From Nocardioides sp. (GTDB taxonomy: Bacteria; Actinomycetota; Actinomycetes; Propionibacteriales; Nocardioidaceae): 64,000 bases of DNA. The DNA is taken from contig JACJWV010000010.1 in the NCBI GenBank assembly GCA_020636915.1, positions 1 through 64,000 of the forward strand, read 5' to 3'. Both the position numbers and the translations under genes were made by a program. Shown here one piece after another: positions 51,690 to 59,270 of this stretch. Position 1 is the stretch's first letter; each line of letters begins with the position of its first letter. The notes below the pieces were generated by a model, which did no database searches, had not been told where the DNA came from, and saw nothing but the letters and a program-made list of their open reading frames with translations.

Positions 51690-51763
51690 GCCTCCGTAGC
51701 TCAGCTGGATAGAGCAGCGGCCTTCTAATCCGCCGGTCGCAGGTTCGAGTCCTGCCGGGGGCG
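51690..51763 (+). tRNA. tRNA-Arg (anticodon TCT)
   Basis: A full cloverleaf: acceptor GCCTCCG/CGGGGGC, D-arm GCTC...GAGC, anticodon loop CTTCTAA, T-arm GCAGG-TTCGAGT-CCTGC, discriminator G51763. The last anticodon-stem pair (31:39) is C opposite T, a mismatch. The 3' CCA is not encoded. A 21-bp hairpin follows 12 nt later. Confidence 0.93.
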
Positions 51764-51775
51764 CTCGACGGGCGA

Positions 51776-51823
51776 GGACGTCATGCGTCCTGAGCACGGG
51801 GATGCTCAGGACGCATGACGTCC
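51776..51823. terminator. 21-bp perfect hairpin after tRNA-Arg
   Basis: Arms 51776-51796 and 51803-51823 pair perfectly around the 6-nt loop CGGGGA. It lies between the tRNA gene and the stop of the minus-strand gene at 51849, so it can stop transcription from both sides. The arm starts with GGACGTCATGCG, shared with the repeat unit at 38870. Confidence 0.75.
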
Positions 51824-51848
51824 CGCGGTCGTCCCGCCAGCCGACGGG

Positions 51849-52076
51849 TCAGGTCCGGTCCTCGGTGGGCAGCTCGGTCTCGGGGTCGTCGAACGGGCGT
51901 CGCTCGGCGGGGTCGAAGTCGGGCTGGTCGGGCCGACTGACGTGGTCCTCGGGATCCATGTCGACGTCCTGGACGTCGGGGGCGGTCTGCTCGAGGTTCT
52001 CCTCGGCCGGCACCGCCGGCGCCTCGGTCGGGCGAGTCTCCTCGACCGGCTGCTGGGTGTGTTCGCGCTCTGCCAT
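51849..52076 (-). CDS. Small acidic, Pro/Glu/Asp-rich hypothetical protein
   Basis: A 75-residue product from ATG 52076, starting MAEREHTQQPVEETRPTEAP and ending PERRP-like acidic text (PFDDPETELPTEDRT). It is hydrophilic, probably unstructured, with no motif, signal or membrane segment. It lies between the response-regulator gene (upstream on the same strand) and the tRNA-Arg hairpin. Codon use matches neighbouring genes, which is the main support; it could also be a chance frame. Confidence 0.55.
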   Translation of the reverse strand: MAEREHTQQPVEETRPTEAPAVPAEENLEQTAPDVQDVDMDPEDHVSRPDQPDFDPAERRPFDDPETELPTEDRT

Positions 52077-52126
52077 GCCCTGCGCGGTACCCGGACCCCC
52101 CGGCGCCGACACGTCGGACGCGGGTG

Positions 52127-52789
52127 CTACGACGGCTGGGTCGGCGAGGTGTCGATGCTGCGCATGCGGTCCGGCTCGAAGCCGTGCCGCATCCCCCAGC
52201 CGACGGCCTGGGAACGCCGGGCGACGCCGATCTTCCGGTACGCCGTGCGGATGTAGGTCTTGACCGAGTTGATCGACAGGTAGGTGCGCTCGGCGATCTC
52301 CTGGTTGCTCAGGCCCTGGGTGATGAGCGCGAGGACCTCGGACTCCCGTGCGGTGAGGCCGGCGGCCCGGCCGGGCCACTCCCCCGCCCCGCGGTCGGCG
52401 TCTTCCGCCTCGGGAGGTGGCGTGACGGTCTCGCCCCGGTGGACCGCCTCGAGCCGGTCGACGATCTCGCCTGCAGACAGGCCCTTGGAGAGATAGCCCG
52501 AAGCGCCGCGGTCGATCGCCCGCTGCACCAGCTGGGGCTGCAGGTTCCAGCTGAAGATGACGACGTGGGCGTCGGACCCGTGCACGAGGTCCTCGAGGTC
52601 CACGCCGTCTCCCTGGACCTGCCCGAAGGTGTCGTAGAGGATGACGTCGACGTTGCTGATCACCGGCAGGCCGGAGTCGAGCTCGACGACGTTCACCCGG
52701 TCGTGATGGGGGGCGAGCATGGACGCGACCCCCGCGACCACGATCTCGTAGTCGTTGACGATCGCCACCCGGATCGGACCGCTGGACAT
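52127..52789 (-). CDS. LuxR-type (NarL) response regulator
   Basis: This 220-residue protein has a receiver domain (RVAIVNDYEIVVAGVASMLA with the acidic pair, VDVILYDTFGQ with the phospho-acceptor Asp, HVVIFSWNLQPQLV and GASGYLSKGLSAGEIVDRLE with the conserved Lys). A LuxR output domain follows (LTARESEVLALITQGLSNQE, IAERTYLSINSVKTYIRTAY, RKIGVARRSQAVGWGMRHGF). No histidine kinase is adjacent, so it is an orphan. ATG 52789 is 6 nt after TAGGGT. Confidence 0.93.
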   Translation of the reverse strand: MSSGPIRVAIVNDYEIVVAGVASMLAPHHDRVNVVELDSGLPVISNVDVILYDTFGQVQGDGVDLEDLVHGSDAHVVIFSWNLQPQLVQRAIDRGASGYLSKGLSAGEIVDRLEAVHRGETVTPPPEAEDADRGAGEWPGRAAGLTARESEVLALITQGLSNQEIAERTYLSINSVKTYIRTAYRKIGVARRSQAVGWGMRHGFEPDRMRSIDTSPTQPS

Positions 52790-52795
52790 GCCGTC

Positions 52796-52801
52796 ACCCT
52801 A
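52796..52801 (-). promoter_or_regulatory. Leaderless-type -10 for the response regulator gene
   Basis: Minus-strand TAGGGT, then 6 nt, then ATG 52789. Confidence 0.45.
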
Positions 52802-52888
52802 GATCGGACTTCCGATCCGCGTCGTGTGATCGGGTCGACACGCCCCTCAATACCGGGTTTGCGCCTCGGTTCGGGTTAGAAAGGTGTC

Positions 52889-52915
52889 GCCCCGCTTGGT
52901 ATGAGCTCGCGGGGC
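52889..52915 (-). terminator. Short hairpin right after the deaminase gene
   Basis: GCCCCGC (52889-52895) pairs with GCGGGGC (52909-52915), directly abutting the stop at 52916. Confidence 0.5.
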
Positions 52916-53968
52916 TCAACTCATTTCAGGGCCCTGGTGACCCGGATCCGCCTCGTAGGCGTCGATCTCGGCCAGCAGCCGCTGTTTGAGGTCGTCCTCG
53001 GCGAACGACGCCCGGACACCGGCCCGGGCGAGCTCCGCCACCCCGGCCTCGTCGAGCTCCAGGAGCTCGGCGGCGATCTCGTACTCCCGGTTCAGCGTGG
53101 TGTTGAACATCGGCGGGTCGTCGGAGTTGACGGTGATCGTGACCCCGGCGTCGCGGAAGGCCCGGATCGGGTGCTCCTCGAGCGAGCCGACCGCCCGGGT
53201 GGCGACGTTCGACGACGGGCAGACCTCCAGGGGTACGCCGGTCTCGGCGAGGTGCGCGAGCAGGGCCGGGTCCTGCGCGGAGGACGTGCCGTGCCCGATC
53301 CGCTCGGCGCCCAGCAGCCGCAGTGCATGCCACACCGTCTCCGGGCCGGTGGTCTCACCCGCGTGCGGGACGCTGCGCAGCCCGGCCGCCCGAGCAGCGT
53401 CGAAGTGCGGCTGGAACTGCGGGCGCGGCACGCCGAGCTCCGGTCCGCCGAGGCCGAACCCGACCAGGCCCTCGGGCCGGTGGTCGAGCGCGTAGCCCAG
53501 GGTCGCGTCCGCGGAGGGCACCCCGGACTCGCCCGGGATGTCGTAGATCCAGCGCAGCACGAGGCCGAAGTCTCGCTCGGCGGCCAGCCGGGCGTCCTCG
53601 ATGGCCTCGGTGTACGCCTCGATCGGCATGCCACGCCCCTCGTCGTGCGGCAGCACCGAGGTGTACGGCGTGCAGGTGAGCTCGGCGTACCGCAGCCCCT
53701 GTCCCGTGGCCATCTCCCGACCGATCTCGTGGGTCAGGTAGCGGATGTCGTCGGGGGTGCGCACCAGGTCCACGACCGCGAGGTAGACCTCGACGAAGTG
53801 CGCGAAGTCGCGGAACTCGAAGAACCGGCGCAGCTCGTCGGGGTCGCTGGGGACGGTCCCGGGATGCCGCTCGGCCAGCTCGGAGACCATCCGGGGCGAC
53901 GCCGACCCCACGTGGTGGACGTGGAGCTCGGCCTTCGGCAGGCGCGCGATGAAGTCGGACAGGCTCAT
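52916..53968 (-). CDS. Adenosine deaminase family protein, possibly aminodeoxyfutalosine deaminase
   Basis: This 350-residue amidohydrolase has the family metal and catalytic sites: LPKAELHVHHVGSASPRMVS (HxH), RSVPHAGETTGPETVWHALR (His and Glu), GAERIGHGTSSAQDPALLAH (His) and VTITVNSDDPPMFNTTLNRE (Asp pair). The HVHHVGSASP start and GFGLGGPELGVPRPQFQPHF resemble, from memory, the Streptomyces enzyme that deaminates aminodeoxyfutalosine in the futalosine menaquinone pathway rather than a plain adenosine deaminase. No mqn genes are in the window, so this is a suggestion. ATG 53968 follows CAGACT by 7 nt. Confidence 0.9.
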   Translation of the reverse strand: MSLSDFIARLPKAELHVHHVGSASPRMVSELAERHPGTVPSDPDELRRFFEFRDFAHFVEVYLAVVDLVRTPDDIRYLTHEIGREMATGQGLRYAELTCTPYTSVLPHDEGRGMPIEAYTEAIEDARLAAERDFGLVLRWIYDIPGESGVPSADATLGYALDHRPEGLVGFGLGGPELGVPRPQFQPHFDAARAAGLRSVPHAGETTGPETVWHALRLLGAERIGHGTSSAQDPALLAHLAETGVPLEVCPSSNVATRAVGSLEEHPIRAFRDAGVTITVNSDDPPMFNTTLNREYEIAAELLELDEAGVAELARAGVRASFAEDDLKQRLLAEIDAYEADPGHQGPEMS

Positions 53969-53975
53969 CCGACGG

Positions 53976-53981
53976 AGTCTG
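53976..53981 (-). promoter_or_regulatory. Leaderless-type -10 for the deaminase gene
   Basis: Minus-strand CAGACT, then 7 nt, then ATG 53968. Weaker than the TANNNT sites. Confidence 0.3.
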
Positions 53982-54035
53982 GCAGGGGTCCCGCCGGATC
54001 GCCCACTCGGCGACCCGGCGGCGCGAGGACCGGGC

Positions 54036-54767
54036 TCAGCTGACCTGGTCGACCAGGTTCTGGCCGAGCTCGTCCATCGTGCGGCCGTCCTGGAAGACCT
54101 TCCCGTCGAGCACCACCGTCGGCGTGCCCCGCACGCCGGCGTCGAGCGCGGCCTGGGTCGCGTCGGCCACCCACTGCTTGCCGTCGAGGTTCTCGATCGC
54201 CGACTTCACGTCGGCCTCGTCGGCACCCGCCTCCACCGCGAGTGCGACCAGCTTGGCGTCGTCGAGGAAGGGACCCTGCTCCGGCGGCTGGTTGTCGTAG
54301 AGCAGGTCGTGGTACTTCTTGGCGACCTCCGGTCCGGACTTCTCCAGCACGACGGAGAACGCTGCCGCGGACCGCTCGGAGTAGTCACCTGCCTGGCTGA
54401 GCAGGTTGAAGGGGCGGTACTCGACCCGCACCTTCCCCTCGTTCGCCAGCTTCGTCAGGTCCTCGCGGGTCGCCCGCTCGAGCTCACCGCAGTAGGGGCA
54501 CAGGAAGTCCTCGTAGACGACGACCGTGTGCGGGGCGTCCTTCGGCCCGATCGTGACGCCGTAGTCGCTGCCCGCCGCCGGTGCCGCCACGTCGTTGCTC
54601 GTGTCGAGGGCCCGGGAAAGGAGGTAGCCGCCCACCACGATCACGAGGATCGCCACGACGACACCGCCGACCATGAGGTTGCGGCGACGGCGCTCCTGGG
54701 CCTGCTGCTCGGCCATCGCGGCAGCGGCACGGGAGGCGCGGTCGTTCCCTCGGTTCTTCTTCGACAT
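54036..54767 (-). CDS. Membrane-anchored DsbA-like thiol:disulfide oxidoreductase
   Basis: A 243-residue protein with a basic head (MSKKNRGNDRASRAAAAMAE), one membrane helix (LMVGGVVVAILVIVVGGYLL) and an external thioredoxin-like domain. The active site is VYEDFLCPYCGELERATRED (CPYC), and GVRGTPTVVLDGKVF is the cis-Pro loop. It would form or isomerise disulfides in exported proteins. Its ATG shares one base with the stop of the MauE/DoxX-like gene (TGATG), so the two are coupled, a familiar pair for periplasmic-type thiol exchange. Confidence 0.93.
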   Translation of the reverse strand: MSKKNRGNDRASRAAAAMAEQQAQERRRRNLMVGGVVVAILVIVVGGYLLSRALDTSNDVAAPAAGSDYGVTIGPKDAPHTVVVYEDFLCPYCGELERATREDLTKLANEGKVRVEYRPFNLLSQAGDYSERSAAAFSVVLEKSGPEVAKKYHDLLYDNQPPEQGPFLDDAKLVALAVEAGADEADVKSAIENLDGKQWVADATQAALDAGVRGTPTVVLDGKVFQDGRTMDELGQNLVDQVS

Positions 54768-55240
54768 CAGGATCCTTCGAGCTCGGGGGTACGACGGAAC
54801 AGCAGCGAGTCCAGCGAGAGTCTCGTGGACGGCAGCCAGACGAGGAACAGGGACAGGAGGAGCAGCACGGCGTCGCGGGCGATCTCCCAGGGGTACTTCG
54901 AGGTCGCGTCGGGGTCGTAGCCGCCCCCACCGAAGCAGCCGCAGTCGATGGAGAGCCCGCGGGCCCACACCGACGCGATGCCGATGATGAAGGCGACGAA
55001 CAGCAGGCTCGACACGACGGCGGCACCCCGGGTCAGCAGTCCGAGCACCAGCATGGCGCCGACGACGACCTCCACCACCGGGAGCAGCTGTCCGACCGGC
55101 TGGGCCATGGAACCGGGGAGGATCTGGTAGGCGCGGACCGCGTCGACGCTCTGGGCGGGGTCGAGGACCTTCGCGGCGCCGGCCCAGATCCACACGGTGC
55201 CCACCACGAGGCGCGCCACCAGGCCGAGCCACTCCTTCAC
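54767..55240 (-). CDS. MauE/DoxX-family membrane protein
   Basis: A 157-residue protein with four membrane helices: LVARLVVGTVWIWAGAAKVL, LLPVVEVVVGAMLVLGLLTR, VVSSLLFVAFIIGIASVWAR and AVLLLLSLFLVWL. IDCGCFGG is the Cys pair typical of MauE-like partners. It probably supplies electrons or helps the DsbA-like protein encoded immediately downstream. GTG 55240 lies 7 nt after TAGGGT. Confidence 0.9.
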   Translation of the reverse strand: MKEWLGLVARLVVGTVWIWAGAAKVLDPAQSVDAVRAYQILPGSMAQPVGQLLPVVEVVVGAMLVLGLLTRGAAVVSSLLFVAFIIGIASVWARGLSIDCGCFGGGGYDPDATSKYPWEIARDAVLLLLSLFLVWLPSTRLSLDSLLFRRTPELEGS

Positions 55241-55247
55241 GGTCCCG

Positions 55248-55253
55248 ACCCTA
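55248..55253 (-). promoter_or_regulatory. Leaderless-type -10 for the MauE/DoxX-like gene
   Basis: Minus-strand TAGGGT, then 7 nt, then GTG 55240. Confidence 0.45.
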
Positions 55254-55303
55254 GGGCCTGATGCTGAGTCGCGACTGAGACGGAGGTCCTCAGCCCGCGG
55301 GAC

Positions 55304-55309
55304 TAAGGT
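55304..55309 (+). promoter_or_regulatory. Leaderless-type -10 for orn
   Basis: TAAGGT, 6 nt, then GTG 55316. Confidence 0.45.
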
Positions 55310-55315
55310 GTGGGC

Positions 55316-56002
55316 GTGAACGACCGCCTCGTCTGGATCGACTGCGAGATGACCGGGCTCGACCTCGGCGCCGATGCGCTGATCGAGGTCGCCGCCCTCG
55401 TCACCGACTTCGACCTCAACGTCCTCGGCCACGGTGTCGACCTCATCATCAAGCCGTCCGCCGAGGCGCTGGACCAGATGAACGACTTCGTGCGCGAGAT
55501 GCACGAGACCTCGGGGCTGCTGCGCGAGCTGGACTTCGGGATCACGCTCGACGAGGCCGAGGAGCGGGTCCTGTCCTACATCCGCGAGCACTGCCCCGAG
55601 GGCAGCCGGCCCCCGCTCGCCGGCAACACGGTCGCCACGGACCGGGCGTTCCTCGCGCGCGACATGCCCACGCTCGAGGCGTTCCTCCACTACCGGATCG
55701 TCGACGTCTCCTCGATCAAGGAGCTCTCGCGCCGCTGGTTCCCCCGCGCCTACTTCCAGGCGCCGCCGAAGCGCGGCAACCACCGTGCACTCGCGGACAT
55801 CCAGGAGAGCATCGAGGAGCTGCGCTACTACCGCGAGGCCGTGTTCGTGCCTTCGCCGGGCCCGGAGAGCGACGCCGCCCGGGTGATCGCGCTGCGACAC
55901 GGCGGCGCGTTGACCGGCCTGACGGGTGACCCGGCGCCGACGACCGCCGCCGAGCCTGCGAGTCCGTCCGCGGGCGAGGCCGATTCAGCGGAAGCGGACT
56001 GA
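55316..56002 (+). CDS. orn: Oligoribonuclease
   Basis: Degrades 2-5 nt RNA fragments and pGpG to mononucleotides, normally essential. The DEDDh set is complete: RLVWIDCEMTGLDLGADALI (Asp/Glu), PPLAGNTVATDRAFLARDMP (Asp) and PPKRGNHRALADIQESIEEL (His and Asp). At 228 residues it exceeds the usual ~180-200 by an acidic Ala/Pro/Glu tail (TTAAEPASPSAGEADSAEAD) that looks disordered. GTG 55316 is 6 nt after TAAGGT, so it is probably leaderless. Confidence 0.96.
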   Translation: MNDRLVWIDCEMTGLDLGADALIEVAALVTDFDLNVLGHGVDLIIKPSAEALDQMNDFVREMHETSGLLRELDFGITLDEAEERVLSYIREHCPEGSRPPLAGNTVATDRAFLARDMPTLEAFLHYRIVDVSSIKELSRRWFPRAYFQAPPKRGNHRALADIQESIEELRYYREAVFVPSPGPESDAARVIALRHGGALTGLTGDPAPTTAAEPASPSAGEADSAEAD

Positions 56003-56050
56003 GTCCCCTACACTTTGCGTCGGCCCCGACCCCGGTCGAGGCCCGCCATG

Positions 56051-56126
56051 GTGGGTGTAGCTCAGCTGGTAGAGCACCTGGTTGTGGTCCAGGTGGCCGC
56101 GGGTTCAAGTCCCGTCACTCACCCCA
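56051..56126 (+). tRNA. tRNA-His (anticodon GTG)
   Basis: Cloverleaf with acceptor GTGGGTG/CACTCAC (one G-U), anticodon loop centred on GTG inside CCTGG-TTGTGGT-CCAGG, and T-arm GCGGG-TTCAAGT-CCCGT. The discriminator is C56123, followed by an encoded CCA to 56126. The G at 56050 fits the extra G-1 of tRNA-His. It is followed by a 20-bp hairpin. Confidence 0.95.
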
Positions 56127-56140
56127 CTGCCCGCGAGGGC

Positions 56141-56186
56141 GACGATGGCCCCCGACCTGCGGAGACGCAGGTCGGGGGCCATCGTC
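56141..56186 (+). terminator. 20-bp perfect hairpin after tRNA-His
   Basis: GACGATGGCCCCCGACCTGC (56141-56160) pairs perfectly with 56167-56186 around the loop GGAGAC, 15 nt beyond the tRNA. Confidence 0.8.
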
Positions 56187-56214
56187 GTTCCTCACCGGGC
56201 GCACCCGACGACGG

Positions 56215-56251
56215 TGCGGCCGGCGCCTCCCCCCAGAGGGCGCCGGCCGCA
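56215..56251 (-). terminator. 13-bp hairpin after the secreted repeat protein gene
   Basis: TGCGGCCGGCGCC (56215-56227) pairs perfectly with 56239-56251 around an 11-nt C-rich loop, 35 nt past the minus-strand stop at 56286. Confidence 0.65.
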
Positions 56252-56285
56252 GCCGTTCGTGGTGCTCGGTCGTCTGGGTCGTGGG

Positions 56286-57608
56286 TCAGCGGACCCGGAC
56301 GGTGAGCGTGCCGGTGGTGTCACCGGTGGTGGTGTCGGTGCCGGCCACGGCCAGGCGGTACTTGAAGGTGCCCTTCTTGGTCAGCTTGGGGAAGGTCACC
56401 CGCGCCGAGCCGTCCGCGGTGGTGGACACGGTCCGGACCGTGGACCAGTGCCCCGCACTCGCAGCACCCGCGGCACCGGCAGCGGTGCGGGAGGCGTCGG
56501 GGGTCCAGACCTGGAGCTGGAGGTCCTGGTCGTCGTTGCCGTCGACCACGACGGAGTCGCTGCCCGGCGCCGAGCCCCGGTTGATGGTGGTGGTGCCGGT
56601 GCGGAACCCCTCGACCTCGGTCTCGGTCAGCGGGGTGTCCGCGGTGGACGGGTCACCGTCGGTCACGCAGGCCAGGTCGCCCTGCCAGTGGTAGTTGGTG
56701 CCACCGACCTGGACCCAGGTGATGTGGTACGACGCGGTGGCGGGGTCCCACTGGGCGTGGTCGGCCAGGTCGAAGGCGTGGGTGCCGCTCCAGGTGCCCT
56801 GGTTGTTGTGGAAGTTCAGGGTCTTCGTGCCGGCCGGGGTCTGGACCCGGATGTTGACGTCGTTGGCCTGACCGTCCGGGATGTTCGCGGGGTAGTCCAC
56901 GCTCACCCCCGCACAGGTCGGGTCGTCGTAGGTCCAGTCCCAGCTGAACGGCGTACCCGGGTCGGTCGGCGTGCCCGGGTCGGTCGGGTCGGTCGGGTCG
57001 GTCGGCGTGCCCGGGTCGGTCGGGTCGGTCGGCGTGCCCGGGTCGGTCGGGTCGGTCGGCGTGCCCGGGTCGGTCGGGTCGGTCGGCGTGCCCGGGTCGG
57101 TCGGGTCCGTCGGCGTGCCCGGGTCGGTCGGGTCGGTCACGTCGCCGCACGTGACCCAGAAGACCTTGGACTTCTTGTTGCCGCCCGTGCCCTCGGTGTC
57201 GGTCGACAGCTTGACGTGGTAGCCCTGGTTGGCCTGCGGAGCCTCCCCGCGGAAGGCCAGGGTGTAGGTGCGGACCGTGTTGAGCTGGCTGCCCGTGGCC
57301 GGCGCGCCGAGGTTCACGGTCTTGGGTCCGGTGACCGTGATCTCGGCGTCCTTGGTCGGGGCCTGGCTCTCGAACTCGACCGCCGACTTCGCCCCCCGCT
57401 GGTAGCCGTACCACTGGACGTCGAAGGAGCAACCCACGTGCGGGTCGTTGCTCTCGTCCGGTGCGCCGCCGACCTCGGCGATCTTGACGGTGCCGCTGCC
57501 GGCCGGCGCTGCCGAGGCGGCCGGGGCGCCGACGAGGCCGAGCGCGGGCACCAGCGCCGCAGCGGCGACGGTCGCGGCGGCGACGGTAGGAACGAGACGG
57601 GCTCGCAT
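56286..57608 (-). CDS. Secreted protein with Thr/Pro/Asp tandem repeats
   Basis: This 440-residue protein has a signal peptide (MRARLVPTVAAATVAAAALV, ASA cleavage site). The N-terminal domain has an early Cys (DPHVGCSFDVQWYGYQ) and FWVTCGDV. Residues about 157-218 are GTPTDPTDP repeats acting as a linker. Two beta-rich parts follow (DDPTCAGVSVDYPANIPDGQ; SYHITWVQVGGTNYHWQGDL) and a C-terminal fibre-like strand set (LTKKGTFKYRLAVAGTDTTT). No catalytic motif is seen; a surface adhesin or wall-associated structural protein is likely. The start is ATG 57608, behind CCAGGAG. Confidence 0.85.
   Translation of the reverse strand: MRARLVPTVAAATVAAAALVPALGLVGAPAASAAPAGSGTVKIAEVGGAPDESNDPHVGCSFDVQWYGYQRGAKSAVEFESQAPTKDAEITVTGPKTVNLGAPATGSQLNTVRTYTLAFRGEAPQANQGYHVKLSTDTEGTGGNKKSKVFWVTCGDVTDPTDPGTPTDPTDPGTPTDPTDPGTPTDPTDPGTPTDPTDPGTPTDPTDPTDPGTPTDPGTPFSWDWTYDDPTCAGVSVDYPANIPDGQANDVNIRVQTPAGTKTLNFHNNQGTWSGTHAFDLADHAQWDPATASYHITWVQVGGTNYHWQGDLACVTDGDPSTADTPLTETEVEGFRTGTTTINRGSAPGSDSVVVDGNDDQDLQLQVWTPDASRTAAGAAGAASAGHWSTVRTVSTTADGSARVTFPKLTKKGTFKYRLAVAGTDTTTGDTTGTLTVRVR
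56955..57139 (-). repeat. 27-bp in-frame tandem repeat (GTPTDPTDP units)
   Basis: About six near-identical 27-bp units encode GTPTDPTDP, with one shortened and one extended copy. The DNA identity of the units indicates recent expansion or contraction. Confidence 0.85.
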
Positions 57609-57836
57609 GGTGGCTCCTGGGTTCGGAATCAGTGGATATGAGAACCGTTCCACACGGAATCCACCTCAAGTAGGGGCGTGGGCGAACCTTGTGCGCACCG
57701 TGGAGCAACCTTGCGGACGCCTTGAGGAACGGGCCCCTGGCCTGTCGGTCCCGGGCCCGAGGTCCCAGGCTCAAGGTTGCCGCAAGAGTGCCGACCGCCC
57801 CGTCCGGGCGCCCAGCGGCGCGCTACCGTTGGAGAC

Positions 57837-57870
57837 GACCCCGGTGGTGACCCGAGACGCCACCGGGGTC
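57837..57870 (-). terminator. 11-bp hairpin after the 108-residue hypothetical gene
   Basis: GACCCCGGTGG (57837-57847) pairs with 57860-57870, 22 nt past the minus-strand stop at 57892. The rest of 57609-57836 holds no gene; it includes the promoter region of the secreted repeat protein. Confidence 0.55.
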
Positions 57871-57891
57871 ACCACCGTCCGGGCCCGCGAC

Positions 57892-58218
57892 TCAGCGGTC
57901 CGCCGGACGACCCGGCTCGTGAGGCTCGGGCGCCTGCTGCGGCTGCGCGACCGACCTGCGCAGGCCCAGCCCGAGCTCGGAGCGTCGCGCCGCGTGCCCG
58001 AACGCCTCTGATGCGGTGCGCCACTCCTGGCCTGCCATGAGCGAGCCCAGGACCTCCGCCAGCAGCTGCTGCGCCGCCTCGCGTGCCTCCCCGGGGGTGG
58101 TGTGGGCGCGGATGGTCCGGTAGGCCTCGAAGGCGCCGATGTGCACGGTGCCGACGAAGCCCCAGCTGTCCGAGGCCTCGTCGGAGTCGACGGTGATGAG
58201 CACACCCGATTTGCTCAC
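57892..58218 (-). CDS. Hypothetical 108-residue protein
   Basis: From GTG 58218 the product begins VSKSGVLITVDSDEASDSWG, then FVGTVHIGAFEAYRTIRAHT, TPGEAREAAQQLLAEVLGSL and MAGQEWRTASEAFGHAARRS. It mixes a beta N-terminus and a helical middle, with a short basic Pro-rich end. No signal peptide or membrane segment is seen and I recognise no family. Good codon character and a following hairpin support it as a real gene. Confidence 0.6.
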   Translation of the reverse strand: MSKSGVLITVDSDEASDSWGFVGTVHIGAFEAYRTIRAHTTPGEAREAAQQLLAEVLGSLMAGQEWRTASEAFGHAARRSELGLGLRRSVAQPQQAPEPHEPGRPADR

Positions 58219-58332
58219 GGGGTAGAGCCTCCTGACCGGACGCCCACGCAAGCGTTGCCCCGCACCCGAGAGGTCCCCGCCCGGGCTGCTCGAGCGGGAA
58301 GTGGTCGCCGTCCAGTATGGCGCGCGGCGGGC

Positions 58333-59052
58333 TCATTTCCGATGGGTCGCGGCGGGAAAGATCCGGCCGACGGCCGCGCTCGGGTCGAGCTGGTCGGTGG
58401 TGCCGGCCTCAGCCAGGTGCACGGTGCCGCGCACCACGAGGAACGCCCCGAGCGCGACCAGCAGCACGACGATCACCTGACGGCCGTGCCGGGAGACGAG
58501 GTCGTTGACGGCGACGAGGACGCGGCCGGCGCTCCCCGGGAGCAGGGTGACCAGCACGGGGAGCCACGCCGGAGCACTGGCCAGGACGACCAGCAGCGCC
58601 AGCGCCGGCGCCCGGTCCAGGACCGGGTCGCCGCTCGCGGTGACCTCCTTGACCGCCACGACCACGATCGCCAGCGTGGTGACGTTGGTGGCCATGGAGA
58701 CAACCCCGAAGCCGAGGGCCACGGGCGGCGTCATCGCCCGATGCGGGCGCTCGTCCCGCGGCCCGCGCGCGCGGTGCCGGTGGACCAGCCAGGCCACGCC
58801 GAGCAGGGCCACGCCGAGGACGATGTCGGCACCCGCGTCCAGGTGCGGCGCCGTGGGCAGGCGGAGCGTGCGACCCACCACCGACACGACGACCACCACG
58901 ACGACGAGCACGGACACCGCTCCCACCGCGTAGAGGGTGCCGAGGCGGCGGCCGCGAGGTCCGCCGACGACCACGACCTGCTCGCTCAGCATCACCGGGC
59001 TGACCGCTGCCGACAGCCCGAGCGGGGCGACGACGGCCAGGAGCGCGAGCAC
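58333..59052 (-). CDS. GAP-family (sulfolipid/peptidoglycolipid-addressing-like) membrane protein
   Basis: A 239-residue protein with six hydrophobic segments: LLAVVAPLGLSAAVSPVMLS, LYAVGAVSVLVVVVVVVSVV, DIVLGVALLGVAWLVHRHRA, LGFGVVSMATNVTTLAIVVV, ALALLVVLASAPAWLPVLVT and QVIVVLLVALGAFLVV. The AVSPVMLS segment and layout suggest the GAP/Sap family related to LysE exporters, in which some members move glycolipids. GTG 59052 is 6 nt after TAGCCT. It is divergent from the AhpD-like gene. Confidence 0.8.
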   Translation of the reverse strand: MLALLAVVAPLGLSAAVSPVMLSEQVVVVGGPRGRRLGTLYAVGAVSVLVVVVVVVSVVGRTLRLPTAPHLDAGADIVLGVALLGVAWLVHRHRARGPRDERPHRAMTPPVALGFGVVSMATNVTTLAIVVVAVKEVTASGDPVLDRAPALALLVVLASAPAWLPVLVTLLPGSAGRVLVAVNDLVSRHGRQVIVVLLVALGAFLVVRGTVHLAEAGTTDQLDPSAAVGRIFPAATHRK

Positions 59053-59058
59053 TGACGG

Positions 59059-59064
59059 AGGCTA
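59059..59064 (-). promoter_or_regulatory. Leaderless-type -10 for the GAP-family gene
   Basis: Minus-strand TAGCCT, then 6 nt, then GTG 59052. Confidence 0.4.
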
Positions 59065-59204
59065 GCAACGCAGGCGCCGCGCAAGAGCCCAGGCCTTTGG
59101 TCACCGGTCCCGCGTGCGTCGGCCCCTGTCGCGCGGCTCCTTCCCGACGCATGGTGGCAGGAGCACCAGCGCCGACCTGGCGACCCGGGTCGTCGTCGGT
59201 TCGT

Positions 59205-59220
59205 ATACCCCCCGGGGTAT
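59205..59220. promoter_or_regulatory. CsoR/CstR-type operator ATACCCC-CC-GGGGTAT
   Basis: A perfect 7-bp inverted repeat with a CC spacer, 50 nt upstream of ATG 59271. G/C tracts flanked by TAT are the hallmark of operators bound by CsoR-family repressors (copper, or persulfide for CstR). No csoR-like gene is in the window, so the regulator would be encoded elsewhere. Confidence 0.7.
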
Positions 59221-59270
59221 CTGTTACCGTGATCGGGACCCCTCCCCGGGGGCACGGACGAAGGAGGACC

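Noticed and set aside
56955..57139. CRISPR or VNTR outside genes
   Set aside because: Units are a multiple of three, stay in frame, and encode a protein linker.
57609..57660. Possible operator (GTGGAT...ATCCAC and TTCC-GTGT-GGAA) upstream of the secreted repeat protein
   Set aside because: Arms are short and alternatives overlap; not distinguishable from chance without comparison.
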